Shown here: positions 33,793 through 43,422 of the stretch, one piece after another
Position numbering within the stretch: the first letter of the stretch is position 1
How the letters are laid out: the number at the start of each line of letters is the position of its first letter
NCBI RefSeq assembly: GCF_001652265.1
Contig: NZ_LWBS01000219.1
Coordinates: forward strand, 1-64,000
Direction of reading: 5' to 3'
DNA length: 64,000 bases
Origin: Rhizobium leguminosarum
GTDB taxonomy: Bacteria; Pseudomonadota; Alphaproteobacteria; Rhizobiales; Rhizobiaceae
The notes under the pieces: generated by a model
What the model saw: only the letters and a program-made list of their open reading frames with translations
Database searches by the model: none
Told to the model about the DNA's origin: nothing
Translations under genes and position numbers: made by a program

Positions 33793-36447
33793 CTACTGGA
33801 TGTCCAACAACCGTTCGAGATATCGCCGTTCCATTTCCTGCGGTGGATTGTTGCCAAGCTTTTCGCGAATCGCGTCGAGGATTTCTCGTGCTCGCTGAAC
33901 GTCGATTTCGTCGGGCACCTTCACGCTGTTATCGCCGAAATCCGGCCCCTGGGGCCGGCGCGGCCGGCCGAGCGGGTCGCGGCCGTTCTGGTCGCCTTGG
34001 CCTACCTGGCCGTTCGGACCCTGACCCTGCTGGCCTTGCTGCGCCTGCATCATCTGGTTCATCATGTCGCGGGCGCCCTGGCGAAGCGCTTCCAACGCGC
34101 GGCCCTGACCCTCGACGGCGGGTTGGCCGCGGCCCTGGCCGAGTTCACGGCCGGCGCCTTCCATTTCGCGCTGCGCCTGGCCAAAGCCCGGGCCAGGCTT
34201 CATTCCCATCTCGCCGAGGCTCTTCTGCAATTCGCCGAGCTGCTTGCCCAGCGCATCCTGCTGGGCGCGCAGCTGTTTCAGCGCCTCACGCAGCTGCTCG
34301 GCCGTCATCTGGTCGGAGGGCTGCTGTCCATCCTTGCCTTGCTGGCCCTGCTGCTGATCCTGCGGCTCGCCGTTCTCTCCGGGATTCATCTCGTCGAGCA
34401 GCGGATCGTTTTCGCCCATGTCGGGCTCGCCGCGCTGCATGCGGTCCCTGAGCTGCTGGTCGAGACGGAAAGTCTGCTCCATCAGCTTTTGCTGGTCGCG
34501 CAGGATCTCGCCGAGCTTGTCGATCTGCTTGCGGGCCTCGCTGTTTTCCTGGCTCTGCTGGCTGCGCTGCGGCCTGCCTGCCTGCAGGTTGTTCATCATC
34601 CGCTGTAATTCCGACAGCATCTGCTGGGCCGCGTCACGATTGCCGGAGCGGGCGAGATTTTCGATCTGATCCATCATCCGTTCCAGATCCTGCTGGCGCA
34701 GAATGTTCTGCGCGTTCTGGTTCGGCTGCATCGGCGCGTTCTGCATGCGTTGGGCGAGCTCGGTCATATAGTCCTGCATCGCCTTGCGCAGCTCGTCCAT
34801 CAGCTTCTTGATCTCCGCGTCCGGGGCGTTGCGGTCCAACGCGTCGGCGAGGTTCTGCTGGGCCTCGCGCAGCTTGCGCTCGGCCAGAGAAAGATCACCG
34901 TCCTCCATGCCGAGGGCGATCTCCCACAGGTATTGAGCCGTATCCTTCAGCGCATCCTCGCCCTTCGCGAGCTTCATGCGCGTCAAGGCGGATTCCAAGA
35001 GCAGGTAGTTGGTGAGCTTCGGGATGGTCTCCTCGGGGCGGATGGTCAGCGCCTCGTTCAGGGCGATCGCCTGCGGCATCTTGCGCGTATCGAGCGCGAA
35101 AACCTGCCGTTCCTCGGCGACGGCTGCGGCGAGCGGTTCGTTGAAGGGGCGTGACGGCAGCGTCATCTCATGCGGCGGGCTGCGGCCGGTCTGGCCGGCG
35201 GCATCCTTGGCGACGAGGGTGATGCGCACACGTTTGCCGGCAAGCGGATGTTCGGTCAGGTTCCGGCTGGTTACAGCCTTGGCGTCGCGGGCGTTGCGGC
35301 GGGGAATATCCAGCCGGTATTCCGGCAGTGGATAGAGCGGCGTTGCCGTCGGATCGCTTTCCAGAGGAACAATCTCCGCATGCGCCTCCTGGACCCCGTA
35401 ATCGTCCTTGACGGTGAAGGCGATTTCAAGCGCGCCGTTGACGCTGGGCTTCGGCAAGCCGTCGAAGGCAATCTCTGGCGCCTTGTCGGGGAGCACGTCG
35501 AAGCTCCAGCGGCGGCCGTTGACCTCAAGTGCACCGTTCTCCTGGAGCTTCATCATATGCGTCTGCGCGACGAGAGCATGGCTGGTCGGTGCCGTCGTCT
35601 GCTGCTCGCTGCCTGATGCCGCCGTCTGCTGCGGCTTGGTATCGGCCTGCACGGCGATATCCTGCGCCTCGCCGTTCGCCTTGCGGAACACGACCTTTTC
35701 GGCCGTCCTTCCGCCGCTGACCCGGACAGTGAGGCCTGAAAACTGGGGAATACCGATCGGCGCCTGCTCGCTGCCGTCAGCCGTCAGGTAAATCGGGGCG
35801 CGGCCGGTATAGGAAGGCGGCGTTACCCAGGCGTCGATCCGCACCGCCGGATCGCTGACCACCTGCGCGGGCGCTGCCTGCAACGCGTCGCGGATCGAGC
35901 CGCCGTTGATCGACAGCGAATAACCGAAGGCCGTGACGAGCAGCAGCGCCGGGACGGCGCGCAGGGCGAAACGATCATGCGCGGCGATATCAGGTCGTGG
36001 CAGTCCGGCATCGAGCGCTGCGATCTTTTCAGCCATGCGCGTCTGGTGCTCGCGCCAGAGCGCCCGGCCGAAGGGCGTATCGAAGGCCGGCTCGTCTTCC
36101 TGGACGGTGACCGGCTGGTGCGGCAGTCCGTTGCGCTCTTCCAGCATGCGGTCGGCTTCAGCGATCCTCGGCCAGCGCAAGGTGCGGAAGGGGAGGAGCG
36201 AGACGAGAAAAGCGGCAGCAAAGGCGATGAGCAGCAGGATGCGCAGCCAGTCCGGCACGCTACGGAAGAGGCCGAACCAGGAGGCGGAGAGATAAAAGGC
36301 GATGACGGACAGTACCGGCATCAGAGGCGGCAGCAACTGCTCGAAAAAGAGCACGATGCGCGCCAGCAGGCGTTTTGTCGTCACCAGCCGGGCAAGCGAG
36401 GGACGGAAGGCAAATGCACCTTTCTTCTGCCTCGAGGGGCTTGTCAT
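33793..36447 (-). CDS. TIGR02302-family membrane protein (DUF4175)
   Basis: An 884-residue protein of unknown function found in alphaproteobacteria. There are two to three N-terminal transmembrane helices (about 35-100, PVLSVIAFYLSASWFGLF and ILLLIAFAAAFLVSLLPF), another near 190, a periplasmic middle, and a C-terminal third that is helical then extremely Gln/Gly/Asn-rich (GQQGKDGQQP, QGQQGQGPNG). The ATG at 36447 with GGAG 8 nt upstream was preferred; the frame opens 50 codons earlier. It follows argH-lptM-lysA on the same strand. Confidence 0.85.
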   Translation of the reverse strand: MTSPSRQKKGAFAFRPSLARLVTTKRLLARIVLFFEQLLPPLMPVLSVIAFYLSASWFGLFRSVPDWLRILLLIAFAAAFLVSLLPFRTLRWPRIAEADRMLEERNGLPHQPVTVQEDEPAFDTPFGRALWREHQTRMAEKIAALDAGLPRPDIAAHDRFALRAVPALLLVTAFGYSLSINGGSIRDALQAAPAQVVSDPAVRIDAWVTPPSYTGRAPIYLTADGSEQAPIGIPQFSGLTVRVSGGRTAEKVVFRKANGEAQDIAVQADTKPQQTAASGSEQQTTAPTSHALVAQTHMMKLQENGALEVNGRRWSFDVLPDKAPEIAFDGLPKPSVNGALEIAFTVKDDYGVQEAHAEIVPLESDPTATPLYPLPEYRLDIPRRNARDAKAVTSRNLTEHPLAGKRVRITLVAKDAAGQTGRSPPHEMTLPSRPFNEPLAAAVAEERQVFALDTRKMPQAIALNEALTIRPEETIPKLTNYLLLESALTRMKLAKGEDALKDTAQYLWEIALGMEDGDLSLAERKLREAQQNLADALDRNAPDAEIKKLMDELRKAMQDYMTELAQRMQNAPMQPNQNAQNILRQQDLERMMDQIENLARSGNRDAAQQMLSELQRMMNNLQAGRPQRSQQSQENSEARKQIDKLGEILRDQQKLMEQTFRLDQQLRDRMQRGEPDMGENDPLLDEMNPGENGEPQDQQQGQQGKDGQQPSDQMTAEQLREALKQLRAQQDALGKQLGELQKSLGEMGMKPGPGFGQAQREMEGAGRELGQGRGQPAVEGQGRALEALRQGARDMMNQMMQAQQGQQGQGPNGQVGQGDQNGRDPLGRPRRPQGPDFGDNSVKVPDEIDVQRAREILDAIREKLGNNPPQEMERRYLERLLDIQ

Positions 36448-36612
36448 CGGTCCGGTCTCCGCGATCTGGCGTTCTGGAACAGAGGGCGCTTCCGGCGATT
36501 GCGGGGCAATACGCTCATGAACGAAAGGATAACACTCTTTGTGGCGAAGGCGAGGGCGAGCGGCCGGTAATACCGGCTTTTCACGTTTATTCGCCAAAAA
36601 GTGATGGCTTGT

Positions 36613-37881
36613 TCAGTCGAGCCAAGCCGGAACGGAATCGAGGCTGATCAGCTCGGCATAGGTTCTGCGCGGTCGAATCGTATGGAAATCGCTGCCCCTG
36701 ACCAGAACTTCGGGCACCAGCAGGCGGCTGTTATAAGTGCCGGCCTGGACCGCGCCATAGGCGCCGGCAGTGCTGACGGCCATCAGGTCGCCGGGCTTCG
36801 GCATCGCCATCTCGCGGTCGAGCGCCAGATAATCGCCGGTCTCGCAGACGGGGCCGACGACATCGGCGCGGATGCGCGGCGCGTTGGCCGCCGAAATCGT
36901 TACCGGGCGAATCTCGTGATAGGCCTCGTAGAGCGTCGGGCGGATGAGATCGTTCATCGCACCGTCGACGATGACGAAGGTCTTTTCGCCGCCATCCTTC
37001 ACATAGAGGACCTCGGTCACCAGGATGCCGGCATTGCCGACGATCAGGCGGCCGGGCTCGGTGATGATCTTGCAGTCCAGGCCGCGCAGCTGGTTCTTGA
37101 CGATTGCCGCATAGGCATCCGGCAGCGGCGGCGGATTGTTATCGTCCTTGTAGGGGATGCCGAGGCCGCCGCCGATATCGACGTGGTGGATAGTGTGGCC
37201 GTCGGCGCGGAGCGTCGCGACAAGGTCGTGCAGCAGCTTGAAGGCGTCGTCGAAGGGCTGCAGCTCGGTGATCTGGCTGCCGATATGCATGTCGATGCCG
37301 GTGACCTCAATGCCGGGTAACTTTGCGGCATGGGCATAGATGGCGCGGGCGCGTTCCCAGGAGATGCCGAACTTGTTTTCCTTCTTGCCGGTCGAGATCT
37401 TGGAATGCGTCTTTGCATCGACATCCGGGTTGATGCGGAATGAGACCGGCGCTTTCTTGCCCGCGCTCACGGCGCGCTGGTTAAGGATCTCGAGCTCGGG
37501 CTCGGATTCGACGTTGAAGCAGTAGATGCCGGCCTCAAGCGCGAAATCCATCTCGGACGGCGTCTTGCCGACACCTGAGAACATGATGCGGCTCGCCGGA
37601 ATGTCGGCAGCAAGCGCGCGGCGCAGCTCGCCTTCAGAGACGACGTCGATGCCGGCGCCGAGGCGGCCCAGCGTCTTCAGCACTGCCTGGTTCGAATTCG
37701 CCTTCATCGCATAGCAGACCATGGAGTCCATGTCGGCGAAAGCTTCCGAAAAGACGCGGTAATGACGCTCCAGCGTCGCGGTGGAATAGACGTAGAAAGG
37801 TGTGCCGACCGCCTTGGCGATCTCGGGAACGGGAACGTTCTCGGCATGAAGGACGCCGTCGCGGTACTCGAAATGGTTCAC
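36613..37881 (-). CDS. lysA: Diaminopimelate decarboxylase
   Basis: A 422-residue PLP enzyme of fold type III that decarboxylates meso-diaminopimelate to lysine. The Schiff-base Lys is in VCYAMKANSNQ, and the PLP-phosphate and substrate motifs HVDIGGGLGIPY, EPGRLIVGNAGIL and CETGDYLALDRE are present. Full length. It starts 11 bp after the lptM stop, so argH, lptM and lysA form a probable operon linking arginine and lysine/peptidoglycan precursor supply. Confidence 0.95.
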   Translation of the reverse strand: MNHFEYRDGVLHAENVPVPEIAKAVGTPFYVYSTATLERHYRVFSEAFADMDSMVCYAMKANSNQAVLKTLGRLGAGIDVVSEGELRRALAADIPASRIMFSGVGKTPSEMDFALEAGIYCFNVESEPELEILNQRAVSAGKKAPVSFRINPDVDAKTHSKISTGKKENKFGISWERARAIYAHAAKLPGIEVTGIDMHIGSQITELQPFDDAFKLLHDLVATLRADGHTIHHVDIGGGLGIPYKDDNNPPPLPDAYAAIVKNQLRGLDCKIITEPGRLIVGNAGILVTEVLYVKDGGEKTFVIVDGAMNDLIRPTLYEAYHEIRPVTISAANAPRIRADVVGPVCETGDYLALDREMAMPKPGDLMAVSTAGAYGAVQAGTYNSRLLVPEVLVRGSDFHTIRPRRTYAELISLDSVPAWLD

Positions 37882-37892
37882 GGGCTTTTGCC

Positions 37893-38084
37893 TTAAAGAA
37901 GGGGATCGAGAAGAAAGGGCTTGTCGACGGTTCCCGGCTGTTTCGTCGGCTTGGAAACGTCGCCTTGCTTGGTTGCCGCAGCGCTCGGCGGATCGAGGTC
38001 GCCCTTACGCCCGCATCCGGCAACGGCAAGGCCGATGACGGCGAGAACCGCCGTCAGGCGGACGAGGTGCGGCAAGCTCTTCAT
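37893..38084 (-). CDS. lptM: LptM-like small lipoprotein
   Basis: A 63-residue lipoprotein: signal RLTAVLAVIGLAVAGC with lipidated Cys near 23, then GRKGDLDPP, which matches the C-G-x-K-G-x-L signature of LptM (YifL), a partner of the LptDE outer-membrane translocon. The remainder is a Lys/Pro/Thr-rich tail. The ATG at 38084 puts the signal at the N-terminus. Conserved placement beside lysA supports the assignment. Confidence 0.78.
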   Translation of the reverse strand: MKSLPHLVRLTAVLAVIGLAVAGCGRKGDLDPPSAAATKQGDVSKPTKQPGTVDKPFLLDPLL

Positions 38085-38216
38085 GGATATCCTCTTCTGC
38101 GGCATTTGATGGACATCTTCATAGCGAAGTTATCCGCCTTGTGCACTCTGATTGTTGGCGGTCTTTCCGCGCCCTGCAGGAAGGACGCGGCGGCTTTTCG
38201 CCACGCCTGATATCTC

Positions 38217-39620
38217 TTAGTTGCGGGCGCGCCAGAAGGCGATCTGCCTGCGCACTTCCGACGGCGCCGTGCCGCCGAAGCTCTTGCGGCTGGCGACCGA
38301 GGCCTCGACGGTCAGCACATCATAGACCTTGTCGGTGATGTCGGGATGGATCGCCTGCAGATCGGAGAGCGGCAGCTCGGCAAGGTCGCAGCCCTTGCTT
38401 TCGGCGAGTGCGACGGCGCGACCGGTGACGTGATGGGCGTCGCGGAAGGGGAGGCCTGCTTCGCGCACCAGCCAGTCGGCAAGATCGGTCGCCGTCGAAT
38501 AGCCGGAGCCGGCGGCCGCCTTCATGCGCGCGGTGTTGACAGTCATGTCGCGCACCATGCCGGTCATGGCGGCGATTGCCAGTTCCAGGCTCTCGGCGGC
38601 GTCGAAGACCTGTTCCTTGTCTTCCTGCATGTCCTTGGAATAGGCGAGCGGCAACCCCTTCATGATCGTCAGCAGCGCCACCAGCGAGCCATTGATGCGG
38701 CCGGTCTTGGCGCGCACCAGTTCGGCGGCGTCCGGGTTCTTCTTCTGCGGCATGATCGACGAGCCGGTCGAGAAGGCGTCGGAGAGACGCACGAAACCGA
38801 ATTGCGGGGTCGACCAGATGACGATTTCTTCTGCCAGACGCGACAGGTGCATGCCCGCAATCGCTGCGATCGATAGGAATTCGATGGCGAAATCGCGGTC
38901 GGAGACCGTATCGATGGAGTTGCGGGTCGGCTCGCGGAAACCGAGCGCCTTGGCCGTCATGTGGCGGTCGATCGGATAGCCGGTGCCGGCAAGGGCGGCG
39001 GCACCGATTGGGCTTTCATCCAGATGCTCGATGGCGTGGCGCACGCGCGAGCGATCGCGACCAAACATTTCGACATAGGCCATGCAGTGATGGCCGAAGG
39101 TAACGGGCTGGGCGGTCTGCAGATGGGTGAAGCCCGGCATGACGCTTTCGGCATGTTCTTCGGCGCGGTCGAGGAAGGCCGCGATCAGGCCGGTCAGCAT
39201 CTGCTCGGTTTTCTCAAGCTCTTCCTTCACCCAGAGACGGAAGTCGAGCGCCACCTGATCATTGCGCGAGCGGGCAGTGTGCAGGCGGCCGGCGGCCGGT
39301 CCGATCAGCGTCGCCAGGCGTGCCTCGACATTCATATGGATGTCTTCGAGTTGACGCGAGAATTCGAAATTGCCGCTTTCGATTTCTGACAGGATCGTGT
39401 TTAGCCCGTGAACGATCTTGTCCTTATCTTCGGCGGAAATGATCCCCTGATGGGCAAGCATCGTCGCATGGGCGATCGAACCGCGGATATCCTGCGCGAA
39501 TAGCTTCTTGTCGAAACCGATCGAGGCATTTATCTCCTCCATGATCGCGTCCGGGCCGGAGGCGAAGCGACCGCCCCACATCTGGTTGGAGGATTTGGTG
39601 TCCGTGGTGTCGTCGGCCAT
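38217..39620 (-). CDS. argH: Argininosuccinate lyase
   Basis: A 467-residue enzyme of the fumarase/aspartase superfamily that cleaves argininosuccinate to arginine and fumarate. Conserved blocks are [32 protein letters not shown] and the signature loop [12 protein letters not shown] carrying the catalytic Ser. The ATG at 39620 fits the family N-terminus ([13 protein letters not shown]). It is divergent from tlpA with only a 40-bp gap. lptM lies 132 bp downstream. Confidence 0.96.
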   Translation of the reverse strand: MADDTTDTKSSNQMWGGRFASGPDAIMEEINASIGFDKKLFAQDIRGSIAHATMLAHQGIISAEDKDKIVHGLNTILSEIESGNFEFSRQLEDIHMNVEARLATLIGPAAGRLHTARSRNDQVALDFRLWVKEELEKTEQMLTGLIAAFLDRAEEHAESVMPGFTHLQTAQPVTFGHHCMAYVEMFGRDRSRVRHAIEHLDESPIGAAALAGTGYPIDRHMTAKALGFREPTRNSIDTVSDRDFAIEFLSIAAIAGMHLSRLAEEIVIWSTPQFGFVRLSDAFSTGSSIMPQKKNPDAAELVRAKTGRINGSLVALLTIMKGLPLAYSKDMQEDKEQVFDAAESLELAIAAMTGMVRDMTVNTARMKAAAGSGYSTATDLADWLVREAGLPFRDAHHVTGRAVALAESKGCDLAELPLSDLQAIHPDITDKVYDVLTVEASVASRKSFGGTAPSEVRRQIAFWRARN

Positions 39621-39660
39621 GAAGGTGTCCGCCTTGAGGATGCATGTCCAGGAGAATGAA

Positions 39661-40323
39661 ATGACGACAAGAAAACCCCTCGGGCTGCCATCCCTGAAAT
39701 GGATCGCGATGGCCGCCGTTGCGGGTGTCGTTGCCGGTGCGGCAGCGGTATACGTGAAGCAGACGGGGATTGGCAATGGCGGCGATGAAGCGGCGTCGGC
39801 CGAATGCAAGCTCGCTAAAGACCGCATCGCCGGCATTACGCCGCTGATGAGGGGACAGGTGGCCGCCATGGTCGCCGCCAATGAGCCGCGCAAGCTGACC
39901 GCCATTTCCTTCAACGGACCGGACGGCAAACCGCTGACCCTCGATCATTTCGCCGGCAAGACCGTGCTTCTCAATCTTTGGGCGACATGGTGCGTCCCCT
40001 GCCGCGAGGAGATGCCGGCACTGAATGCGCTCGAGAAGGAGATGGGCAGCGACCGGTTCCAGGTCGTGCCGGTCAATATCGATACCGGCGACGACGAGAA
40101 GCCGAAGACTTTCCTCGCGGACACCGGCGTCGATGCGCTGCAGCTCTATCGCGACAATACGATTGCGGTGTTCAACAGCCTGAAGAAGGAAGGCCTCGCC
40201 TTCGGGCTGCCGGTGACGCTGCTGATCGATGACAAGGGATGCCTGATCTCCGCCATGAACGGCCCTGCCGCCTGGGACAGCGAGGATGCCAGGGCGCTGA
40301 TCAAGGGTGCGATCGGGTCGTAA
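39661..40323 (+). CDS. tlpA: Membrane-anchored thiol:disulfide interchange protein (TlpA-like)
   Basis: A 220-residue periplasmic thioredoxin-fold reductase. An N-terminal anchor (about 14-32, [19 protein letters not shown]) precedes the redox domain with active site WCVPC ([16 protein letters not shown]). In rhizobia TlpA reduces periplasmic copper chaperones during cytochrome oxidase assembly. AGGAGA 6-7 nt upstream supports the ATG at 39661. Divergent from argH. Confidence 0.92.
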   Translation: MTTRKPLGLPSLKWIAMAAVAGVVAGAAAVYVKQTGIGNGGDEAASAECKLAKDRIAGITPLMRGQVAAMVAANEPRKLTAISFNGPDGKPLTLDHFAGKTVLLNLWATWCVPCREEMPALNALEKEMGSDRFQVVPVNIDTGDDEKPKTFLADTGVDALQLYRDNTIAVFNSLKKEGLAFGLPVTLLIDDKGCLISAMNGPAAWDSEDARALIKGAIGS

Positions 40324-40332
40324 GAACGCTGG

Positions 40333-40425
40333 TCAGGAGTCTCCGTCTCCTTTTATGAGGAACACACCCGCAAGTCCGATGAGCACGAAGCATTGCAGCA
40401 GGAACATGGGAGTTTCGGTCGACAT
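40333..40425 (-). CDS. Candidate 30-residue single-pass membrane peptide
   Basis: A 30-codon frame with a strong Shine-Dalgarno (GAGGAA, 5 nt before ATG). Residues 8-25 are wholly hydrophobic (FLLQCFVLIGLAGVFL), followed by a short acidic tail KGDGDS. It lies in the 178-bp gap between convergent tlpA and hbd, downstream of hbd's opposite end, and would need its own promoter. No homologue is recalled. Confidence 0.45.
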   Translation of the reverse strand: MSTETPMFLLQCFVLIGLAGVFLIKGDGDS

Positions 40426-40501
40426 TGCGTTTCCTCGCATTCACGGCAAGGAAAGCATTTTGCGGGCGCTCGGTCCATTCAGCCTTTCTGATGATGTCTG
40501 C

Positions 40502-41383
40502 TTAGCGCGTCGGGACCGGCACTTCGCCGCGATAGTCATAGAAGCCGCGTCCGGACTTGCGTCCAAGCCAGCCGGCCTCGACATACTTCACCAGCAGCGG
40601 GCAGGGACGATATTTCGAATCCGCCAAGCCGTCATGCAGCACCTGCATGATCGAGAGGCAGGTGTCGAGGCCGATGAAATCGGCAAGCTGCAACGGTCCC
40701 ATCGGATGGTTGGCGCCGAGCTTCATCGCGGTATCGATGGCGTCGACGGTGCCGACGCCTTCATAGAGCGTGTAGATCGCTTCGTTGATCATCGGCAGCA
40801 GGATGCGGTTGACGATGAAGGCCGGGAAATCCTCGGCGACGGTGATGGTCTTTTCCAGCGTGCCGACGAATTCCTTGGCGGCGGAGAAAGTCTTCTCGTC
40901 GGTGGCGATGCCGCGCACCAGCTCGACCAGCTTCATGACAGGCACCGGGTTCATGAAATGTATGCCCATGAAGCGTTCGGGGCGGTCGGTGGCGGCCGCA
41001 AGCCGGGTGATGGAAAGGGAAGAGGTATTGGTGGCAAGCAGCGCTTCCGGCTTCAGGACCGGACAGACCTGCGCGTAAATCTTGCGCTTGACCGTTTCAT
41101 CCTCGGTGGCGGCCTCGATGACGAGATCAGACGGGGCGAGATCATTGACATCGGACGAGCCAGTGATGAGCGACAAGGTCGACTTGCGTTCCTCTTCGGT
41201 CATCTTGCCGTTCGTCACGAGGCGGGCCAGGTTGCCGTTGATGGTGGCAAGGCCGGATTCGATGCGGTCCTGCGAGAGATCGTAGATGTGAACCCTGTAA
41301 CCTGCGGCGGCCGAAACATGTGCGATGCCGCAGCCCATCTGGCCGGCACCGATAATACCAATATTCTTCAACACCGCATTCAT
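40502..41383 (-). CDS. hbd: 3-Hydroxybutyryl-CoA dehydrogenase
   Basis: A 293-residue NAD(P)-dependent enzyme interconverting acetoacetyl-CoA and 3-hydroxybutyryl-CoA in butyrate/polyhydroxybutyrate metabolism. The Rossmann motif [11 protein letters not shown] is at about 10-20, the catalytic dyad region [17 protein letters not shown], and the C-terminal helical domain with [17 protein letters not shown]. It lies 148 bp downstream of etfA on the same strand, a common arrangement because EtfAB serves acyl-CoA dehydrogenases. Confidence 0.92.
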   Translation of the reverse strand: MNAVLKNIGIIGAGQMGCGIAHVSAAAGYRVHIYDLSQDRIESGLATINGNLARLVTNGKMTEEERKSTLSLITGSSDVNDLAPSDLVIEAATEDETVKRKIYAQVCPVLKPEALLATNTSSLSITRLAAATDRPERFMGIHFMNPVPVMKLVELVRGIATDEKTFSAAKEFVGTLEKTITVAEDFPAFIVNRILLPMINEAIYTLYEGVGTVDAIDTAMKLGANHPMGPLQLADFIGLDTCLSIMQVLHDGLADSKYRPCPLLVKYVEAGWLGRKSGRGFYDYRGEVPVPTR

Positions 41384-41438
41384 CTCCAACCCCCCGCACG
41401 GCATTCGCCCCCGCGCCGCCGCACTTTTCTAACAATAC

Positions 41439-41464
41439 TGCCGGACGAAGGATCGCCCGGCAGC
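41439..41464 (-). terminator. Possible attenuating hairpin between etfA and hbd
   Basis: A 7-bp perfect stem CTGCCGG/CCGGCAG with a 12-nt loop. No T-run follows on the minus strand, so it is a weak terminator or a processing/stability structure between etfBA and hbd. Confidence 0.3.
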
Positions 41465-41531
41465 AGTAGTAGCCCGATAAAAGATAATTTTCCAGTCATT
41501 CGCAAGTGCGAAAGAAAAGCATTTGACGCGG

Positions 41532-42461
41532 TCAGAGCGCCTTTTGCAATTCCGGCAGGGCGTCGAAGAGATCGGCGACCAATCCATAGTCGGCGACCTG
41601 GAAGATCGGCGCCTCCTCGTCCTTGTTGATGGCAACGATGACCTTCGAATCCTTCATGCCGGCCAGATGCTGGATGGCGCCTGAGATGCCGCAGGCGATA
41701 TAGAGCTGCGGCGCCACCACCTTGCCGGTCTGGCCGACCTGCCAGTCGTTCGGCGCATATCCGGCATCGACGGCGGCTCTGGATGCACCGACGGCAGCAC
41801 CGAGCTTGTCGGCAAGCGGCAGGATGACTTCCTTGAACTTTTCCGCCGAACCGAGTGCCCGGCCGCCAGAGATGATGATCTTCGCCGATGTCAGTTCCGG
41901 CCGGTCGGAGGCCGACAGCGCATCGCCGACGAAGGTCGACAATCCCGGATCGGAAACTGCCGGGATCGCCTCGACGGCAGCCGAGCCGCCTTCGGGCGCA
42001 GCAGCAAAGGATGCCGTGCGCACGGTGATGACCTTCTTCGCATCGCTCGCCTGTACCGTCTGGATGGCATTGCCAGCATAGATCGGCCGCTTGAAGGTGT
42101 CGGACGAGATCACCTCGATGATCTCCGAGACCTGGGCGACATCGAGCAGGGCTGCCACCCGCGGCAGCACGTTCTTGCCGACCGAGGTGGCGGCCGAGAT
42201 GATCGTGTCGTAGCTGCCCGCCAGCGAAACGATCAGGTCGGCCAGCGGTTCGGCGAGATTGTTGGCGAGCTCGTCGCTCTCGGCCAGCAGCACCTTGGAG
42301 ACGCCGGCAAGCTTGGCGGCGGCATCGGCAGCGGGCTTGGCAGCTTTGCCGGCAACCAGCACATGAATATCGCCGCCAATTTTGGAGGCTGCCGTCAGCG
42401 CCTTGGCGGTCTGATCGGACAGGCTGGCATTGTCGTGGTCAGCCAGAAGAAGAATGGTCAT
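41532..42461 (-). CDS. etfA: Electron transfer flavoprotein subunit alpha
   Basis: A 309-residue FAD-binding subunit of the soluble flavoprotein that carries electrons from acyl-CoA and related dehydrogenases to ETF:quinone oxidoreductase. The C-terminal FAD-domain motifs [36 protein letters not shown] and [15 protein letters not shown] are diagnostic. It is of the housekeeping class, not the nitrogen-fixation FixB class, judged by the etfB pairing and sequence style. Co-transcribed with etfB 25 bp upstream. Confidence 0.95.
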   Translation of the reverse strand: MTILLLADHDNASLSDQTAKALTAASKIGGDIHVLVAGKAAKPAADAAAKLAGVSKVLLAESDELANNLAEPLADLIVSLAGSYDTIISAATSVGKNVLPRVAALLDVAQVSEIIEVISSDTFKRPIYAGNAIQTVQASDAKKVITVRTASFAAAPEGGSAAVEAIPAVSDPGLSTFVGDALSASDRPELTSAKIIISGGRALGSAEKFKEVILPLADKLGAAVGASRAAVDAGYAPNDWQVGQTGKVVAPQLYIACGISGAIQHLAGMKDSKVIVAINKDEEAPIFQVADYGLVADLFDALPELQKAL

Positions 42462-42486
42462 GATGATGGCTCCTGTTCCAAGCTGA

Positions 42487-43236
42487 TTACAGCACGCCGG
42501 CTTCGTTTTTGAGCTTGTCGATGAGTTCGGCGACCGACTTGACCTTGACGCCGGCCTTGCGGCCCGACGGCTCCTCGGTCTTCAACACCTTGAGGCGCGG
42601 TGTGGTGGACACGCCGAGGTCGCCGGGCGTCTTCTTGTCGAGCGGCTTCTTCTTCGCCTTCATGATATTCGGCAGTGAGGCATAACGCGGTTCGTTCAAG
42701 CGCAGATCGGTAGTCACAACCGCCGGCAGCTTGATCTCGATCGTCTGCAGGCCGCCATCGACTTCGCGGGTCACCTGAGCCTTGCCGTCACCGATCTCGA
42801 TCTTCGAGGCGAAGGTCGCCTGGGCAATTCCCATCAGCGCCGCCAGCATCTGGCCGGTCTGGTTGCTGTCGTCATCGATCGCCTGCTTGCCGACGATGAT
42901 CAGCCCAGGCTGTTCGGCATCGGCGACAGCCTTCAAGATCTTGGCGACAGCGAGCGGCTCGATCTGATCGTCGGTCTCGACCAGGATCGCCCGATCGGCG
43001 CCCATGGCAAGGGCGGTCCTCAGCGTCTCCTCGGCCTTGGCCGGACCGATCGAGACGACCACCACTTCCTCGCACTTGCCGGCTTCCTTCAGCCGCAGCG
43101 CCTCTTCCACCGAGATCTCGTCGAACGGGTTCATCGACATCTTCACATTGGCAAGCTCGACACCCGTACCATCCGGCTTCACCCGGATCTTCACGTTGTA
43201 GTCGACAACCCGTTTGACTGGGACGAGTATCTTCAT
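42487..43236 (-). CDS. etfB: Electron transfer flavoprotein subunit beta
   Basis: A 249-residue AMP-binding subunit paired with EtfA. The typical N-terminus [17 protein letters not shown], the motif [16 protein letters not shown] and the AMP-site segment [21 protein letters not shown] are clear. The C-terminal recognition loop region ends KLKNEAGVL. The start has AAGGAAGGACCCC upstream. A 16-bp palindrome 163 bp upstream may be its operator. Confidence 0.95.
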   Translation of the reverse strand: MKILVPVKRVVDYNVKIRVKPDGTGVELANVKMSMNPFDEISVEEALRLKEAGKCEEVVVVSIGPAKAEETLRTALAMGADRAILVETDDQIEPLAVAKILKAVADAEQPGLIIVGKQAIDDDSNQTGQMLAALMGIAQATFASKIEIGDGKAQVTREVDGGLQTIEIKLPAVVTTDLRLNEPRYASLPNIMKAKKKPLDKKTPGDLGVSTTPRLKVLKTEEPSGRKAGVKVKSVAELIDKLKNEAGVL

Positions 43237-43398
43237 GGGGTCCTTCCTTCAGGAGAAACTGGCTTCGGAGACTTTTTTAGAAAATGCGCGTTCGGGCGCC
43301 GCTCCGATTGTCGAATGGCGACATGGATACGCGCTTTTCCTCCAAATTCAACGCTTCGATGACGCCGGCAGGCGATTTGCCTCGGCAATATACGGACG

Positions 43399-43414
43399 TT
43401 TACGTTCACGTAAA
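43399..43414. promoter_or_regulatory. Palindromic operator candidate upstream of etfBA
   Basis: A perfect inverted repeat TTTACGT-TC-ACGTAAA, 7-bp arms and 2-nt centre, in the 186-bp gap before etfB. Such ACGT-containing palindromes resemble operators of MerR-family regulators of branched-chain amino-acid and fatty-acid catabolism (LiuR type), which are known to include etf genes; the match is from memory. Confidence 0.5.
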
Positions 43415-43422
43415 TATTGTCG

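Noticed and set aside
41532..43236. etfBA as nitrogen-fixation fixBA
   Set aside because: No fixC/fixX or NifA-type promoter nearby, and the neighbours hbd and others fit the housekeeping ETF.
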